Assembly (NCBI GenBank): GCA_002314755.1
Contig: DCHC01000019.1
Span: 12,537 to 76,536 of the forward strand
DNA: 64,000 bases
Direction: 5' to 3'
Origin: Faecalibacterium sp. UBA1762
GTDB lineage: Bacteria; Bacillota; Clostridia; Oscillospirales; Ruminococcaceae
The notes beneath the pieces are model-generated. The model searched no databases and was not told where the DNA came from. It saw only the letters and a program-made list of their open reading frames with translations. A program made the translations under genes and the position numbers. Numbering within the stretch: the stretch's first letter is position 1; each line of letters begins with the position of its first letter. Shown here piece by piece: positions 8,897 through 17,850 of the stretch.

Positions 8897-9751
8897 TCAT
8901 GTTTTTTCCGCCACCGCATGCATCGGCAGCTTGCCTGTACCGGCAGACCGTTGTACCGTCTTCCGGGATCGGCTGTAATTGGTGTGCCGTTTGCCTTCTG
9001 TCTTTTTTCCCGGGCTATGCTGAGCATTTCGGCTTTCTGCCGTTGTGTCTGCCGACACCTGGTTTTTGACAGATGGAGCGTTTTTCTTTCCGTTTTGGGG
9101 AGGAATTCTGTTATCCTGCTCCGGCCCCCCCTCTGTCACTGGGCATACCGGTTTGCGGACCGGCTCCGGCGGGAAGCTTGCTCTTCGCTTGAGATACTCC
9201 TTTTCATTCTGCATCAGAATCAGTAAACGGGCACAGTTTTCCGCATCAGAAAGGGCGTCATGCTTTATTCCGTCAAAGCCCAGTCCCATGTATTCCACCG
9301 CCTTAGAAAGGGAGATGGCATTACGGTAGCCCACGCTTTTGGTAAACACCTTTTGAAAATCTGTCCAGTGAGAAAACGCCTGGCGAGTCTCGGGGGTCCA
9401 TAGCTGCTTATAGCCGCACTCCCGTTCTATCTGCGCATGGTCGCTGTCGCTCCAGGCATACATCAAGACCGTGCCCTCCCCCAGCCAACTTACAAAGCGG
9501 GGCAGCACCTGCTCTAAATAATCGGCGTCTCTCAATGTTTCCGCCTTTATTCCTGTCAACTTGGCAACGCTCCAATGAATTTTGGTATTATACCGGGGCC
9601 TGACATAACTGCAAAACCGATCAACAACCTGAAAATGCTCATCAATTTTCACGGCACCGATTTCGATAATCTCATGGGGCAGCTTTGCCCGCAGTTCGGT
9701 GTTTTTTTGTGCGACCATATTCATTTCTAAATCAATGAAAACCCGAATCAT
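8897..9751 (-). CDS. DEDDh 3'-5' exonuclease (DnaQ/KapD-like) with basic tail
   Basis: A 284-residue protein. Residues 1-185 form a DEDDh exonuclease domain: Exo I FIDLEMN (about 5-11), EIIEIGAVKID, an Exo II segment around YAWSDSDHAQI, and Exo III HDALSDAENCARL with the HxAxxD pattern. It should remove nucleotides from 3' ends of DNA or RNA. Residues from about 195 to 284 are low complexity and strongly basic (KRHTNYSRSRKTVQR), probably disordered and nucleic-acid binding; this tail is longer than in KapD-type homologues. It is monocistronic, with a consensus-like promoter upstream and its own terminator. Confidence 0.85.
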   Translation of the reverse strand: MIRVFIDLEMNMVAQKNTELRAKLPHEIIEIGAVKIDEHFQVVDRFCSYVRPRYNTKIHWSVAKLTGIKAETLRDADYLEQVLPRFVSWLGEGTVLMYAWSDSDHAQIERECGYKQLWTPETRQAFSHWTDFQKVFTKSVGYRNAISLSKAVEYMGLGFDGIKHDALSDAENCARLLILMQNEKEYLKRRASFPPEPVRKPVCPVTEGGPEQDNRIPPQNGKKNAPSVKNQVSADTTAESRNAQHSPGKKTEGKRHTNYSRSRKTVQRSAGTGKLPMHAVAEKT

Positions 9752-9790
9752 ACGGCATCTGACCCTATCCCATCCATTTTAATACATTTT

Positions 9791-9819
9791 ATTATCACAT
9801 TATCAGACAGGAATGTCAA
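9791..9819 (-). promoter_or_regulatory. sigma-A promoter of the exonuclease gene
   Basis: Minus-strand -35 TTGACA (9819-9814), a 17-bp spacer and -10 GATAAT (9796-9791), about 40 bases upstream of the start codon. Confidence 0.75.
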
Positions 9820-9868
9820 GGGAAAGATACTGTTAAACGCCAAAAAGTTGGGCTTTCTGTCCTTTTTA

Positions 9869-11581
9869 TTACGCACCCAGGTAATATAGCTGTCTGCACA
9901 CCTCTCCGAACACCGGTGCCGCCGACTCGGAAGAGGAATCCACCGAATCCAGCAACACTGTCACTGTATATCTGGGGTTATCCGCCGGGTAAAAGCCGAT
10001 AAACCAACTTTCGTACAACTCTGTCTGTTCTCCGGAATCATTTAGGGTATACCGCCCTGTCTGCGCTGTGCCGGTTTTACCTGCAAGCTCCGTCTCCGGG
10101 ATATCCGCCCCTTTTCCAAGACCTTCCTTTACCACACTTTTCAGCATTTGACGCAGACATTGCGCTGTATCCGGCTGAAAAAGCTGAATCCGAACCGGGT
10201 CATAAAGACTTTGCGTCACTTTTTTGGTATGACTATCTGCCAAACCCACCACCAGTGACGGAGAAAGAAAAAGGCCGTCATTGGCAATGGTATTAAAAAG
10301 CGCTGTCATCTGTAAAGGAGTCGCCGTCAGTTTGCCCTGTCCAAAACACAGTTCAGCCAACTCCCCGGCATTTTGTAAAACTTCCCCGTCGGGATAATTT
10401 CCTTTCCCGGCAAACCAGCCTCCTCCCAGATGCGTAGCGGAGCCCAATCCGCAAAGCGTGGAATACTCCGTGATATCCTGAATTTTCAGTTTTTGGCCCA
10501 GCTGAATAAAATAACAGTTGCAGGACACGGTCAACGCCTGGGCAAGATCGACCTGGCCGTGTCCTACCTGCCGGGCACAGTGGTAGGTATGTCCGTCCAC
10601 CGTGATCTGGCCTATACAGGTATAGCTTTGCTGACTGTCTATCCCCTGTTCCAGCGCAATGGCAGCCAGCAACGGCTTGTAAACCGAGCCCACATTGTAG
10701 GAACTGAACGCACGGTTCACCAGTGCAGTATCCTCCGCCAGAATGCTTTCTGCCACATTCTGCGGGTCAAATGTGGGCCAACTGACACAGCCCCGGATAC
10801 ACCCTGAATTTGTCTCCATCACGATAATGACGCCCGTTGTTAGGTGTTGTGCCGCAACATCTTCACAGATTCTCTGTGTTACGCTATCAATACTAAGCAG
10901 CAGAGCATTTCCACTGCCCTGCTTTCGTACAAGCGTTGGCTCGCTCACGGCCTGTTTTCCGGCTGTGGCATAACACTGTAAAGATATTCGATCCTCTCCG
11001 CCGGAAAGAAATTCATCAAATGCCCGTTCCAGCCCGCTGATTCCCACACCGTCACTGTCACAGTACCCGATAATATGTGCCGCCAGCTGGTTATCCGCAT
11101 ACCTCTTGGGGTATTCAAATACTCCCTGTTGCCCTGCAGCAGTCTGTTTCAGCTCCACCGGATAAGGGGTTGTCCCATCCACTCCCCGGTATAGTGCCGC
11201 CGCATTTTCCCCGGCAGTCTCTTTGAAAAAGCGGGTATAGTCTGTAACTCCGTCACAAACCAATGCCGCCCATGCGGTTTGCTGTTCGGTCAAAGGGCGC
11301 ATAGCGCAGTCATAGATTGTCCCCCTTGCCGATGAAAGCGGATATGTCAGCGTGGTCTGCTGCTGTACAGCACGCGCTGCCTCCTGATCCGCAGCCAATA
11401 CGGCAAGCCGTGCCTCACATAACGCAAAAGCAGTAACCACCGACAACACAATCGCAGACAGTCTGCGCTGCAAGCTGCCCATTTCGCGCCACGCTCTGTA
11501 TATCGCCGATTTTCTTTTAATCCGATATGCCTGCCGGCTAATCGATCTGCAATCCTGTCCGTTTTTCTTTTTTTTGTGCAT
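9869..11581 (-). CDS. class B penicillin-binding protein (transpeptidase)
   Basis: A 570-residue peptidoglycan D,D-transpeptidase. It has a basic cytoplasmic tail, one membrane anchor (about 40-64), and a dimerisation/pedestal region with SARGTIYD (84-91) and LAAHIIGY (166-173). The transpeptidase domain has SVYK (S299 nucleophile), SCN (353-355) and KTG (502-504). All three active-site motifs are intact. There are no PASTA repeats, so it resembles the FtsI/SpoVD/PbpA group without a C-terminal extension. The ATG follows directly on the U-tract of an upstream hairpin whose 3' arm contains the ribosome binding site AGGGGG (11596-11591), so translation or transcription may be restricted. Whether it serves division, elongation or sporulation cannot be told from sequence. 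Confidence 0.92.
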   Translation of the reverse strand: MHKKKKNGQDCRSISRQAYRIKRKSAIYRAWREMGSLQRRLSAIVLSVVTAFALCEARLAVLAADQEAARAVQQQTTLTYPLSSARGTIYDCAMRPLTEQQTAWAALVCDGVTDYTRFFKETAGENAAALYRGVDGTTPYPVELKQTAAGQQGVFEYPKRYADNQLAAHIIGYCDSDGVGISGLERAFDEFLSGGEDRISLQCYATAGKQAVSEPTLVRKQGSGNALLLSIDSVTQRICEDVAAQHLTTGVIIVMETNSGCIRGCVSWPTFDPQNVAESILAEDTALVNRAFSSYNVGSVYKPLLAAIALEQGIDSQQSYTCIGQITVDGHTYHCARQVGHGQVDLAQALTVSCNCYFIQLGQKLKIQDITEYSTLCGLGSATHLGGGWFAGKGNYPDGEVLQNAGELAELCFGQGKLTATPLQMTALFNTIANDGLFLSPSLVVGLADSHTKKVTQSLYDPVRIQLFQPDTAQCLRQMLKSVVKEGLGKGADIPETELAGKTGTAQTGRYTLNDSGEQTELYESWFIGFYPADNPRYTVTVLLDSVDSSSESAAPVFGEVCRQLYYLGA

Positions 11582-11621
11582 AAAAAAGCGCCCCCTTTCC
11601 TTTTAAGGAAAGTATGGGCGC
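11582..11621 (-). terminator. terminator hairpin that also contains the RBS of the PBP gene
   Basis: Minus strand: GCGCCC (from 11621) and CTTTCC pair with GGAAAG and GGGCGC (ending at 11588), followed by T6 (11587-11582) and immediately by the ATG of the PBP gene. It lies 20 bases past the stop of the TIM-barrel gene. AGGGGG, the only candidate RBS for the PBP, sits in the 3' arm. Confidence 0.78.
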
Positions 11622-11641
11622 ATTGTCAAAAGATAATCGGC

Positions 11642-12526
11642 TTACCGCGATTCCATTTTTTGCTGAATGCTCTTAATCAGGTACCTGCCAGTCTGAGCCA
11701 TCAGGATGCTCGCCTGTTGCTTCAACCCATCCGGGAAACTGACGATAAAGTTATCCGCCTCAAAGGTGAAATTCCCCTCATAACCAATTTCAGCCAATGC
11801 CTGGGTAATGGGTTCCCAGTCCAGATTCCGGGTAAACGGCAGGGTATGACAGTCATGCAGATAATCCACATCGTGAACATGCAGTGCCTGCAACCGGTCC
11901 TTACCCATGCTACGGATAAACTCTGCCGGATCGTATCCGGTCAAAGCGCAGTGACCAATATCCAGACAGCCGACCAGATAAGGGCTATCAATAGTGTCGA
12001 TCATCTCGCAAAAATCCTCCGGTGAGGAGCACACACTTGGCACAATATAACCGCGCTTTGTATCAAACTGCCACATGTTTTCGGTGCAGATACGGATATT
12101 CCACTCCTGAGCATAAGGCAACAGCTCCCGGTAAAGCTCTACAGTTGCCTTTTTCATCTCCTCGTGATTTGCCATATACTGCTTATGCTGTCTTGGATGC
12201 ACCACAATATTGCGTGCCCCCATCCGCGCAGCTACCTCCATAGACCGCAGGATCCGATCCCGGATCTCGGTATCATAGGGTTCTGTTCCGCGAGAGGAGG
12301 GAAACGGCGCATGAGCCTGTACGATTTTCAGTCCTTTTGATTCCGCATAATTCCGTAGCTTCTCTGCGTGAAACAACGCCGCATCAGTACAGAAGATACC
12401 CTCGCCCTTTTCCATCCCGAAAAAAGACCAGTCAATTGCGTCAAATCCACTCTCCGCCATCATATCAATACATTTTTCATCTCCGAATACCCGGGCAAGA
12501 ACATCTGTTTGTGTAGTCAGTAACAT
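11642..12526 (-). CDS. xylose isomerase-like TIM-barrel sugar (phosphate) isomerase/epimerase
   Basis: About 294 residues of the AP endonuclease 2/xylose isomerase-like TIM-barrel superfamily (IolE/IolI, hydroxypyruvate isomerase and related). Visible family features are IVQAHAPFP, ARNIVVHPR, ICTENMWQF (metal-ligand Glu), GCLDIGHCALTG (Asp and His ligands), LHVHDVD and FTFEAD, which together give the usual divalent-metal site. It is cytoplasmic. AAAGGA suits ATG 12526; an ATG at 12538 is also possible. It is followed by a terminator and preceded by a hairpin, so it is probably monocistronic. The sugar or polyol substrate cannot be inferred; no pathway partner is adjacent. Confidence 0.8.
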   Translation of the reverse strand: MLLTTQTDVLARVFGDEKCIDMMAESGFDAIDWSFFGMEKGEGIFCTDAALFHAEKLRNYAESKGLKIVQAHAPFPSSRGTEPYDTEIRDRILRSMEVAARMGARNIVVHPRQHKQYMANHEEMKKATVELYRELLPYAQEWNIRICTENMWQFDTKRGYIVPSVCSSPEDFCEMIDTIDSPYLVGCLDIGHCALTGYDPAEFIRSMGKDRLQALHVHDVDYLHDCHTLPFTRNLDWEPITQALAEIGYEGNFTFEADNFIVSFPDGLKQQASILMAQTGRYLIKSIQQKMESR

Positions 12527-12568
12527 TTTAAAGACCATTCCTTTCTTGTAATTGTGCTGACCTGTGAA

Positions 12569-12601
12569 GCAGGTGCAGTGCCCGCTTAGCACTGCACCTG
12601 C
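12569..12601. terminator. 13-bp perfect hairpin, probable transcription end of the large membrane protein gene
   Basis: GCAGGTGCAGTGC (12569-12581) pairs perfectly with GCACTGCACCTGC (12589-12601) around a 7-base loop. No U-tract follows on either strand, so it may be an RNA end-protecting or regulatory hairpin rather than a strong terminator. Confidence 0.5.
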
Positions 12602-12676
12602 ACAAATTCATTTCTGCAAAAAGGGTTGTAACAGGGCTGAAAGTCCCAGTCCAGTCTGAATGACATGATGATTCGG

Positions 12677-15600
12677 TCAATCGCCCATCAGTAGTTCCGC
12701 GGTATCCAGGTTTCCGCGGCAGCCGCTGAAACTGAGCTGATAGGTATTATACGCTCCGCTATACCAAAGGCTGTCGCAGCTGACCCGTATCAGATAGGTG
12801 TGTGTACCGGGTTGTAGCTCAAACCGAAAGCCCGCAACTGACGACCCGTTGTTGTTTATCATATTTAGCTCGGCTATCGGCTCAATCTGCTGCCCACCGG
12901 GATCATTTGCCGTGATGACCAGCTTCAGATATCTGCCCTCTACGCCGCCAAGTGCAGCACGGTCGACTGTAAGCTTTTTCCCTGTAACTGTCAAGGCGTT
13001 CTCTATGACCGGATTATCCGCTGCATTCCGGGTATCCTGTTCACCCCATAAAAGCGCCGTAGCGCCCATATTGTAGGTGTGTGCAGCCACTCCGTCGTAC
13101 TCATAGCTGATACTTTCGCTCTTTTCAAATGCCGTCGCTTTTATCCCGGTTATGGTAAAGACCGAGTTTCCGGGGGTATCTAAACGAAGCTTCAGATTCG
13201 GCTCATAATCCAATTTCAGTACGGCGGTCTTTTCTTCGGTGGTCTTGACCACTTTTGCTCTTACCGAATTACTTTCGGAATATCCCCGGTTGTACTCGGC
13301 ATAGAACAGCTGGAGATCACCGTCCTTATCACTGGTATAACTGATCTCCAGTTCCAAAGAACATTCCGACAGGTCAAACCCACCTAACATCGCCTGGAAA
13401 TTGGTGATTTGCGGGTCCTCATCTTCAGCGGTTACCGTCAGCTCACCGTTTTCGTAGTGGAAGGACGCATTGAATCCGCTGGCGTGCTCCAGCTTGCATA
13501 CTCCCTTTACCGGTGTACCCGTGGCAGCGGTCTGTGCTGTATCCGGGTCAATTTCGCCTGCACTGTCGCTTCGCAGCCAAATGGCAAAATTGTCCACCGT
13601 CTTATAAGGAACATAGTGTGTGTAAATATACTCCGCGACCCGATAATACCGCATGGTATTCTGCACACCGTCTAAACTGAAGGACAGCAGCATTTCAGTC
13701 TTGGGTAACAGGGCAACCGGTATATTTTCCGCGTCTGCCTCAATCTGCTCAATAAATTTCTGCTGGCTGTACTCCCCGCTCAACAATCCGGGGCTTTGAT
13801 TGACATAGACAGGGCTTTTGCGTTTCAGCAGTGCATACAGTGTGGACTGGTTGGTGAAATCCAGATAGGTATCGTCCTCATCCAGCAGATCATCCATCTC
13901 TTTTTTCAAGGCAGAATACTGTCTTTGCATATCTGCCGCAATGACGACCCGATCCACCTTTTTATTCACCGTTTCCCGCAGAGTGACATTCCCGGCTTCA
14001 TCGGTCAGGTGAACCTGGGCGATCTGCCCGTTATCAAACCGCATATAGGAATAATCCAGCAGGGCGTAGCAGCTGATCAGCTGACCGTTAAACATCACGC
14101 CGCTGAAAAGCATACCGGCCAGCAACAACGCAGGCAGGACAATACGGCCGGGCTTGCCAGCCTGTCCGTCGGAACTGCCGCGCCAAATCAGCCAGATACC
14201 CAGGGCCAACGCCCATGCACCCATAGCGAGGCAATAAACCGGGATACTTTCATACAGACAATGCCGTACCAAAGTCCGGGGAAAATTAATAAAATACGCA
14301 ACTGAAAAGCCATAAAACATCCAGACGCTGTCCACCGGCTTTTCCCCCTGTCTGTACAGACGGATGCAGCGCACCGCCTGTACCGCAACCAGCGTCGCAA
14401 TTGCCACAGGGGTGACAAAATAAGTCCAAACCATAGCCACTCCGGAGGTAGTATCGGTGGCAAGACTTTCATATGCCCAGTTCTGGTTAGAAAGGGCCAT
14501 GACCTCCAAGAACTCCCGTAGGCGGGAGAATGGATTGATACCCTTGATCACGCACAAAACGACTAACGGCAATCCCACACTGCAGGTGGCAGCTACACCT
14601 CCGGCTGCAAAAGCGGCTCCCTCTTTCCATGTGCGGTTCTTCAGCATCTGTACAACGGCTGCAGTTGCCAAAACCAAAATACAGCCGCCGCCGACCGAAA
14701 GGCCGATATCTCCGCGCCACAACACGGCAAACGCGCAACTGAGCCAGAACAGATAAAAGCGGGAAAAGTTTCTTTCTCTCAACACCCAACACAGAGCCAA
14801 AACTGGGATATAGGCGATATTACAGTACCAGTCACCCGGTCCGATACCGGTGATTGGCAGCAGCAGCGCCACGGCAAATGCCGCGTCACGCCCTACGCAG
14901 CGACGCAGAATACCGTAAAATAACAGTACTGTCAAGGCGAGCGATACACCGCTGTACCAGGTGAAACAGGCACCCAACGAATCCCCGTTAATCAGTCCCC
15001 AAATAATACCCTCCAGGTAATCTGTCATCATATGGGCTGCATGGGTTTCCACAGATGGGATCTGTCCAAAGTTTAAAAAGCCGCTGATGCTGACCGCATT
15101 GTTTGCCCGCTCAAAGAAATCCGAATAAGCATAGGTCTGCAGATACGGTTGTTTGGAGAGCAGCGCAGCCACCGTCAGAACTATCGGGTACCAAACCTGA
15201 CGGTAATCCTGTGTTTTTGCCTTTACCAAGACCTTCTTGCGAGGTGGCAGCAGCATAAAAGCGACACTGAACGCAATGCCCAACCCCAACAAAACCCATG
15301 CCGCTATCCGCAGCGGGCCGAAAAAAACAGAAAACCTGTTTAAAATATTACCAAGCTCCTGCCAAACCAAAATAGCGGGCAGGGTCAGGCTCAGCGGCAA
15401 CAGACAGTAGGGCAACCTGCTGCCCCTGTTTTGTGCGACCGAGGATAATCCCACCGGCAACGCAACCGCAAATAACAGCGCCAATGCTGAAATCACCTGC
15501 CAAACCGGAGCATTTAGATTGCTGCCCAGTGCAATTTGCAGGGTAAAGGATACCGGCAGAGAACACATCAGCGCTGTATGTACCCATGCCATAGGTATCT

Positions 15601-16069
15601 TTTCTACGGCGGCAATATGCCGCAATCCAGCCCAGATAAGCAGCAGGATAACTGCAGCCAACGGAAAAATATGGGACCAACGCAGAACCACGTCGTTGTC
15701 CGTACCAAATGTCCGGATAAAATCCAGCGCGATCGCCAGAAATCCGATTCCGCTATAAACGCGTAACAAATTTGTCAGATGACCGGTTTCCTCATCCTGT
15801 TTGCCGCCAATCGCAAGCCCGCAAAGCAGCCACAGTGCCAGCAGACAAAGCGGTATCAGCACCGCAACCCAAGCCATCATTCTGCCGGTACGGGCTGCAA
15901 TATCTGCATTTGCTGAGGTCGCAGCCCCCAATAGCCTGTCAAAGGATGTAATAGCGGTATCCTCCCACGGACGGTACCAGAAAAAAGCCTGCATCGTTAG
16001 ATAGACTGCAGGCCATAACGGACGGTCTTTCCATTGACCGAAAAAAGTGGATCTTCCTTCAGTATGCAT
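12677..16069 (-). CDS. large multi-pass membrane protein of unknown function (GT-C-like architecture)
   Basis: About 1130 residues. Residues 55-290 contain about seven membrane helices. A loop with YSDFFERANNA and IPSVETHAAHMMTDYLEG follows (about 325-365), then eight or nine more helices to about 680. The remaining ~450 residues are soluble and presumably extracellular, with two regions that look like beta-sandwiches near the C-terminus (about 870-1000 and 1010-1130). This order (many helices, acidic residues in an early external loop, large external C-terminal domain) is that of GT-C glycosyltransferases using polyprenyl-phosphate sugars, but I see no family signature. The start is ATG 16069 with AAAGG about 13 bases upstream. 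Its own promoter lies about 165 bases upstream. Confidence 0.7.
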   Translation of the reverse strand: MHTEGRSTFFGQWKDRPLWPAVYLTMQAFFWYRPWEDTAITSFDRLLGAATSANADIAARTGRMMAWVAVLIPLCLLALWLLCGLAIGGKQDEETGHLTNLLRVYSGIGFLAIALDFIRTFGTDNDVVLRWSHIFPLAAVILLLIWAGLRHIAAVEKIPMAWVHTALMCSLPVSFTLQIALGSNLNAPVWQVISALALLFAVALPVGLSSVAQNRGSRLPYCLLPLSLTLPAILVWQELGNILNRFSVFFGPLRIAAWVLLGLGIAFSVAFMLLPPRKKVLVKAKTQDYRQVWYPIVLTVAALLSKQPYLQTYAYSDFFERANNAVSISGFLNFGQIPSVETHAAHMMTDYLEGIIWGLINGDSLGACFTWYSGVSLALTVLLFYGILRRCVGRDAAFAVALLLPITGIGPGDWYCNIAYIPVLALCWVLRERNFSRFYLFWLSCAFAVLWRGDIGLSVGGGCILVLATAAVVQMLKNRTWKEGAAFAAGGVAATCSVGLPLVVLCVIKGINPFSRLREFLEVMALSNQNWAYESLATDTTSGVAMVWTYFVTPVAIATLVAVQAVRCIRLYRQGEKPVDSVWMFYGFSVAYFINFPRTLVRHCLYESIPVYCLAMGAWALALGIWLIWRGSSDGQAGKPGRIVLPALLLAGMLFSGVMFNGQLISCYALLDYSYMRFDNGQIAQVHLTDEAGNVTLRETVNKKVDRVVIAADMQRQYSALKKEMDDLLDEDDTYLDFTNQSTLYALLKRKSPVYVNQSPGLLSGEYSQQKFIEQIEADAENIPVALLPKTEMLLSFSLDGVQNTMRYYRVAEYIYTHYVPYKTVDNFAIWLRSDSAGEIDPDTAQTAATGTPVKGVCKLEHASGFNASFHYENGELTVTAEDEDPQITNFQAMLGGFDLSECSLELEISYTSDKDGDLQLFYAEYNRGYSESNSVRAKVVKTTEEKTAVLKLDYEPNLKLRLDTPGNSVFTITGIKATAFEKSESISYEYDGVAAHTYNMGATALLWGEQDTRNAADNPVIENALTVTGKKLTVDRAALGGVEGRYLKLVITANDPGGQQIEPIAELNMINNNGSSVAGFRFELQPGTHTYLIRVSCDSLWYSGAYNTYQLSFSGCRGNLDTAELLMGD

Positions 16070-16131
16070 AACCAAAACGCAACCTTTCTTTTACTGAAGT
16101 GTATACCTCCTCCGGGCTTCTCCTGTTTGAT

Positions 16132-16155
16132 AAAAAACCATTTCTGCGGTTTTTT
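16132..16155 (-). promoter_or_regulatory. AT-rich hairpin in the leader of the membrane protein gene
   Basis: AAAAAACC (16132-16139) pairs with GGTTTTTT (16148-16155) around an 8-base loop, within the ~135-base leader. The 3' arm is itself U-rich on the minus strand, so it could act as a weak attenuator. Confidence 0.3.
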
Positions 16156-16210
16156 CCCCTGTAAAAAGCAACCTATATACCCGGGTCGGCACGATATACA
16201 GTACAACCTA

Positions 16211-16239
16211 ACTATACCACACTGCCTGCCTTTTTTCAA
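16211..16239 (-). promoter_or_regulatory. sigma-A promoter of the large membrane protein gene
   Basis: Minus strand -35 TTGAAA (16239-16234), 17-bp spacer, -10 TATAGT (16216-16211). It predicts a leader of about 135 bases. Confidence 0.75.
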
Positions 16240-16276
16240 GACACAATCTCATACCGCCTACCCCCCTGCAGCGCTC

Positions 16277-16305
16277 TTGAACCTTGAGCGAAAATGGCTT
16301 ATAAT
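16277..16305 (+). promoter_or_regulatory. sigma-A promoter of the GDPD-tcdA operon
   Basis: -35 TTGAAC (16277-16282), 17-bp spacer, -10 TATAAT (16300-16305), ending 22 bases before the start codon. It is divergent from the promoter at 16211-16239. Confidence 0.8.
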
Positions 16306-16327
16306 AGTTTCAAAAGGGGGAGTTACA

Positions 16328-17125
16328 ATGAACACTGCTTTTCAGAAGTCCAAAACCTGGATTTCTTCTGCCCATCAGGGCTTTGTGCAGGGTAAAATGG
16401 CGCCCAATACGCTTTCTGCATATTATCTGGCAGCCCTAAAGGGTGCGGATATGATTGAAACCGATGCCCGCACCACCAAAGACGGCGTTATCGTGGTCAA
16501 TCACGACGCCGAAGTAAAGGGCTATAACGACAAAGGAGAACCGGTCCGGTATGTCATCTCTGAAACCGATGCGGCATCCGTTACCCGCGTCATTCTTGCA
16601 CCGGAGGATCCCAACGGCACGCAGTATCTGCCCACCTTGGAGCAGGTGCTGAATTTGGCATACTATACCGGCATGCGGATCAATATTGACCTGAAGGAGG
16701 GTCTCGCCCATGCGGAGGATGTGGCAAAGCTGGTAACTGCCTTCGGTATGCGCGGCAGGACCGTCTACGCTACAAACGGGGCAGGTGCGACCGCAATCCA
16801 CAAAATATTGCGTATCGACCCTGCGGCGCAATTTATTGATACCGTGGGCAATTATACTGCGGAAAATCTTTGCTCCGTGCCGGATTATCCTGCCAAATGC
16901 TTTGCCTACACCCACGATTTTTCAGCCGAAAACATTGCCCGGGTGCGCCGCTCAGGTTGTATGCTGGCAGCAATCTCCTTAACCGAGGAAAATGCCCTTG
17001 CCGCCTTTGTTCACCACCCGGATATGGCTGAATATCCCCACACCAGCGATTTTTCCGCCATTGACAAGATGCTTATAGAGAAAATGTCTGTTCCGGACAT
17101 AAAAAGTAAGGGAGAAAGCCAATGA
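16328..17125 (+). CDS. glycerophosphodiester phosphodiesterase-like protein with altered HRG motif
   Basis: A 265-residue single-domain TIM barrel of the GDPD/PI-PLC-like family, which hydrolyses glycerophosphodiesters to glycerol 3-phosphate and an alcohol. The order of motifs is right: AHQG (H16) in place of HRG, APNT (26-28) in place of xENT, IETD (E44, D46) and NHD (H59). Both catalytic histidines and the metal acids remain, but the conserved Arg is Gln and the Glu of ENT is Pro. No signal peptide, so cytoplasmic. AGGGGGAG just upstream supports ATG 16328. Its stop overlaps the tcdA start by four bases (ATGA). Activity on a non-standard diester, or weak activity, is possible. Confidence 0.78.
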   Translation: MNTAFQKSKTWISSAHQGFVQGKMAPNTLSAYYLAALKGADMIETDARTTKDGVIVVNHDAEVKGYNDKGEPVRYVISETDAASVTRVILAPEDPNGTQYLPTLEQVLNLAYYTGMRINIDLKEGLAHAEDVAKLVTAFGMRGRTVYATNGAGATAIHKILRIDPAAQFIDTVGNYTAENLCSVPDYPAKCFAYTHDFSAENIARVRRSGCMLAAISLTEENALAAFVHHPDMAEYPHTSDFSAIDKMLIEKMSVPDIKSKGESQ

Positions 17126-17850
17126 TTACCGAAGAAAATTGCCGTACCGCCATGCTGCTGGGCAGCGACGGCGTACAAAAGCTGCAAACTGCTGGGGTGC
17201 TGATTTTTGGTATCGGCGGTGTAGGCGGACACATTGCAGAAGCCCTTGCCCGTGCCGGTATCGGACGCATTACTTTGGTTGATCGGGATGATGTCAGCCT
17301 TTCCAATATCAACCGGCAGACGGTGGCACTGCACTCCACCCTTGGAAAAGCCAAGGTGGATGTAATGGCAGACCGCATTTCAGATATCAACCCGACTTGC
17401 CGCATTCAGCCTGTCAGGTTGTTCTACCTGCCGGAAACCGCTGACCGCATCCCCTTTGACGGCTACGATTATATCATCGACGCGGTGGACAATGTCACCG
17501 CCAAGCTATCCATTATCCGGCGTGCCGTCAGCTGCAATATTCCCGTCATCAGTTGCATGGGAACCGGTAACAAACTGCATCCTGAGCTACTGCAGATTGA
17601 CGACCTGTCCAAAACGACCGTGTGCCCTCTTGCCCGTGTAGTCCGCAGAGAGCTGCGCAAATTTGGTATTGAGCACATCCCGGTGCTATATTCTACCGAG
17701 GAGCCGCGCAAACCGGATGTTGCTGCCGCCGCCGATTTTCTGGATGAAACCGCCGCTGTGCCGCCTGCGTCTGTCAGCTTTGTCCCCAGTGTGGCAGGTC
17801 TGATGATTGCCGGTTATGTAGTGCGCAACCTCACGAAACAGGGTCTTTGA
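17122..17850 (+). CDS. tcdA: tRNA threonylcarbamoyladenosine dehydratase (ThiF/E1-like)
   Basis: A 242-residue E1-like adenylating enzyme matching TcdA (CsdL/YgdL), which converts t6A37 of ANN-reading tRNAs into cyclic t6A using ATP. It has the nucleotide-binding GIGGVGGHIAEALAR (about 31-45), DRDDVSLSNINRQ (about 54-66), the dinucleotide-pocket region YIIDAVDNVTAK, and TTVCPLARVVRRELR with the conserved Cys. TcdA lacks the CxxC zinc site of MoeB/ThiF, as does this protein. It is translationally coupled to the GDPD-like gene by an ATGA overlap. mtaB, a second t6A-modifying enzyme, lies elsewhere in the window. Confidence 0.88.
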   Translation: MITEENCRTAMLLGSDGVQKLQTAGVLIFGIGGVGGHIAEALARAGIGRITLVDRDDVSLSNINRQTVALHSTLGKAKVDVMADRISDINPTCRIQPVRLFYLPETADRIPFDGYDYIIDAVDNVTAKLSIIRRAVSCNIPVISCMGTGNKLHPELLQIDDLSKTTVCPLARVVRRELRKFGIEHIPVLYSTEEPRKPDVAAAADFLDETAAVPPASVSFVPSVAGLMIAGYVVRNLTKQGL

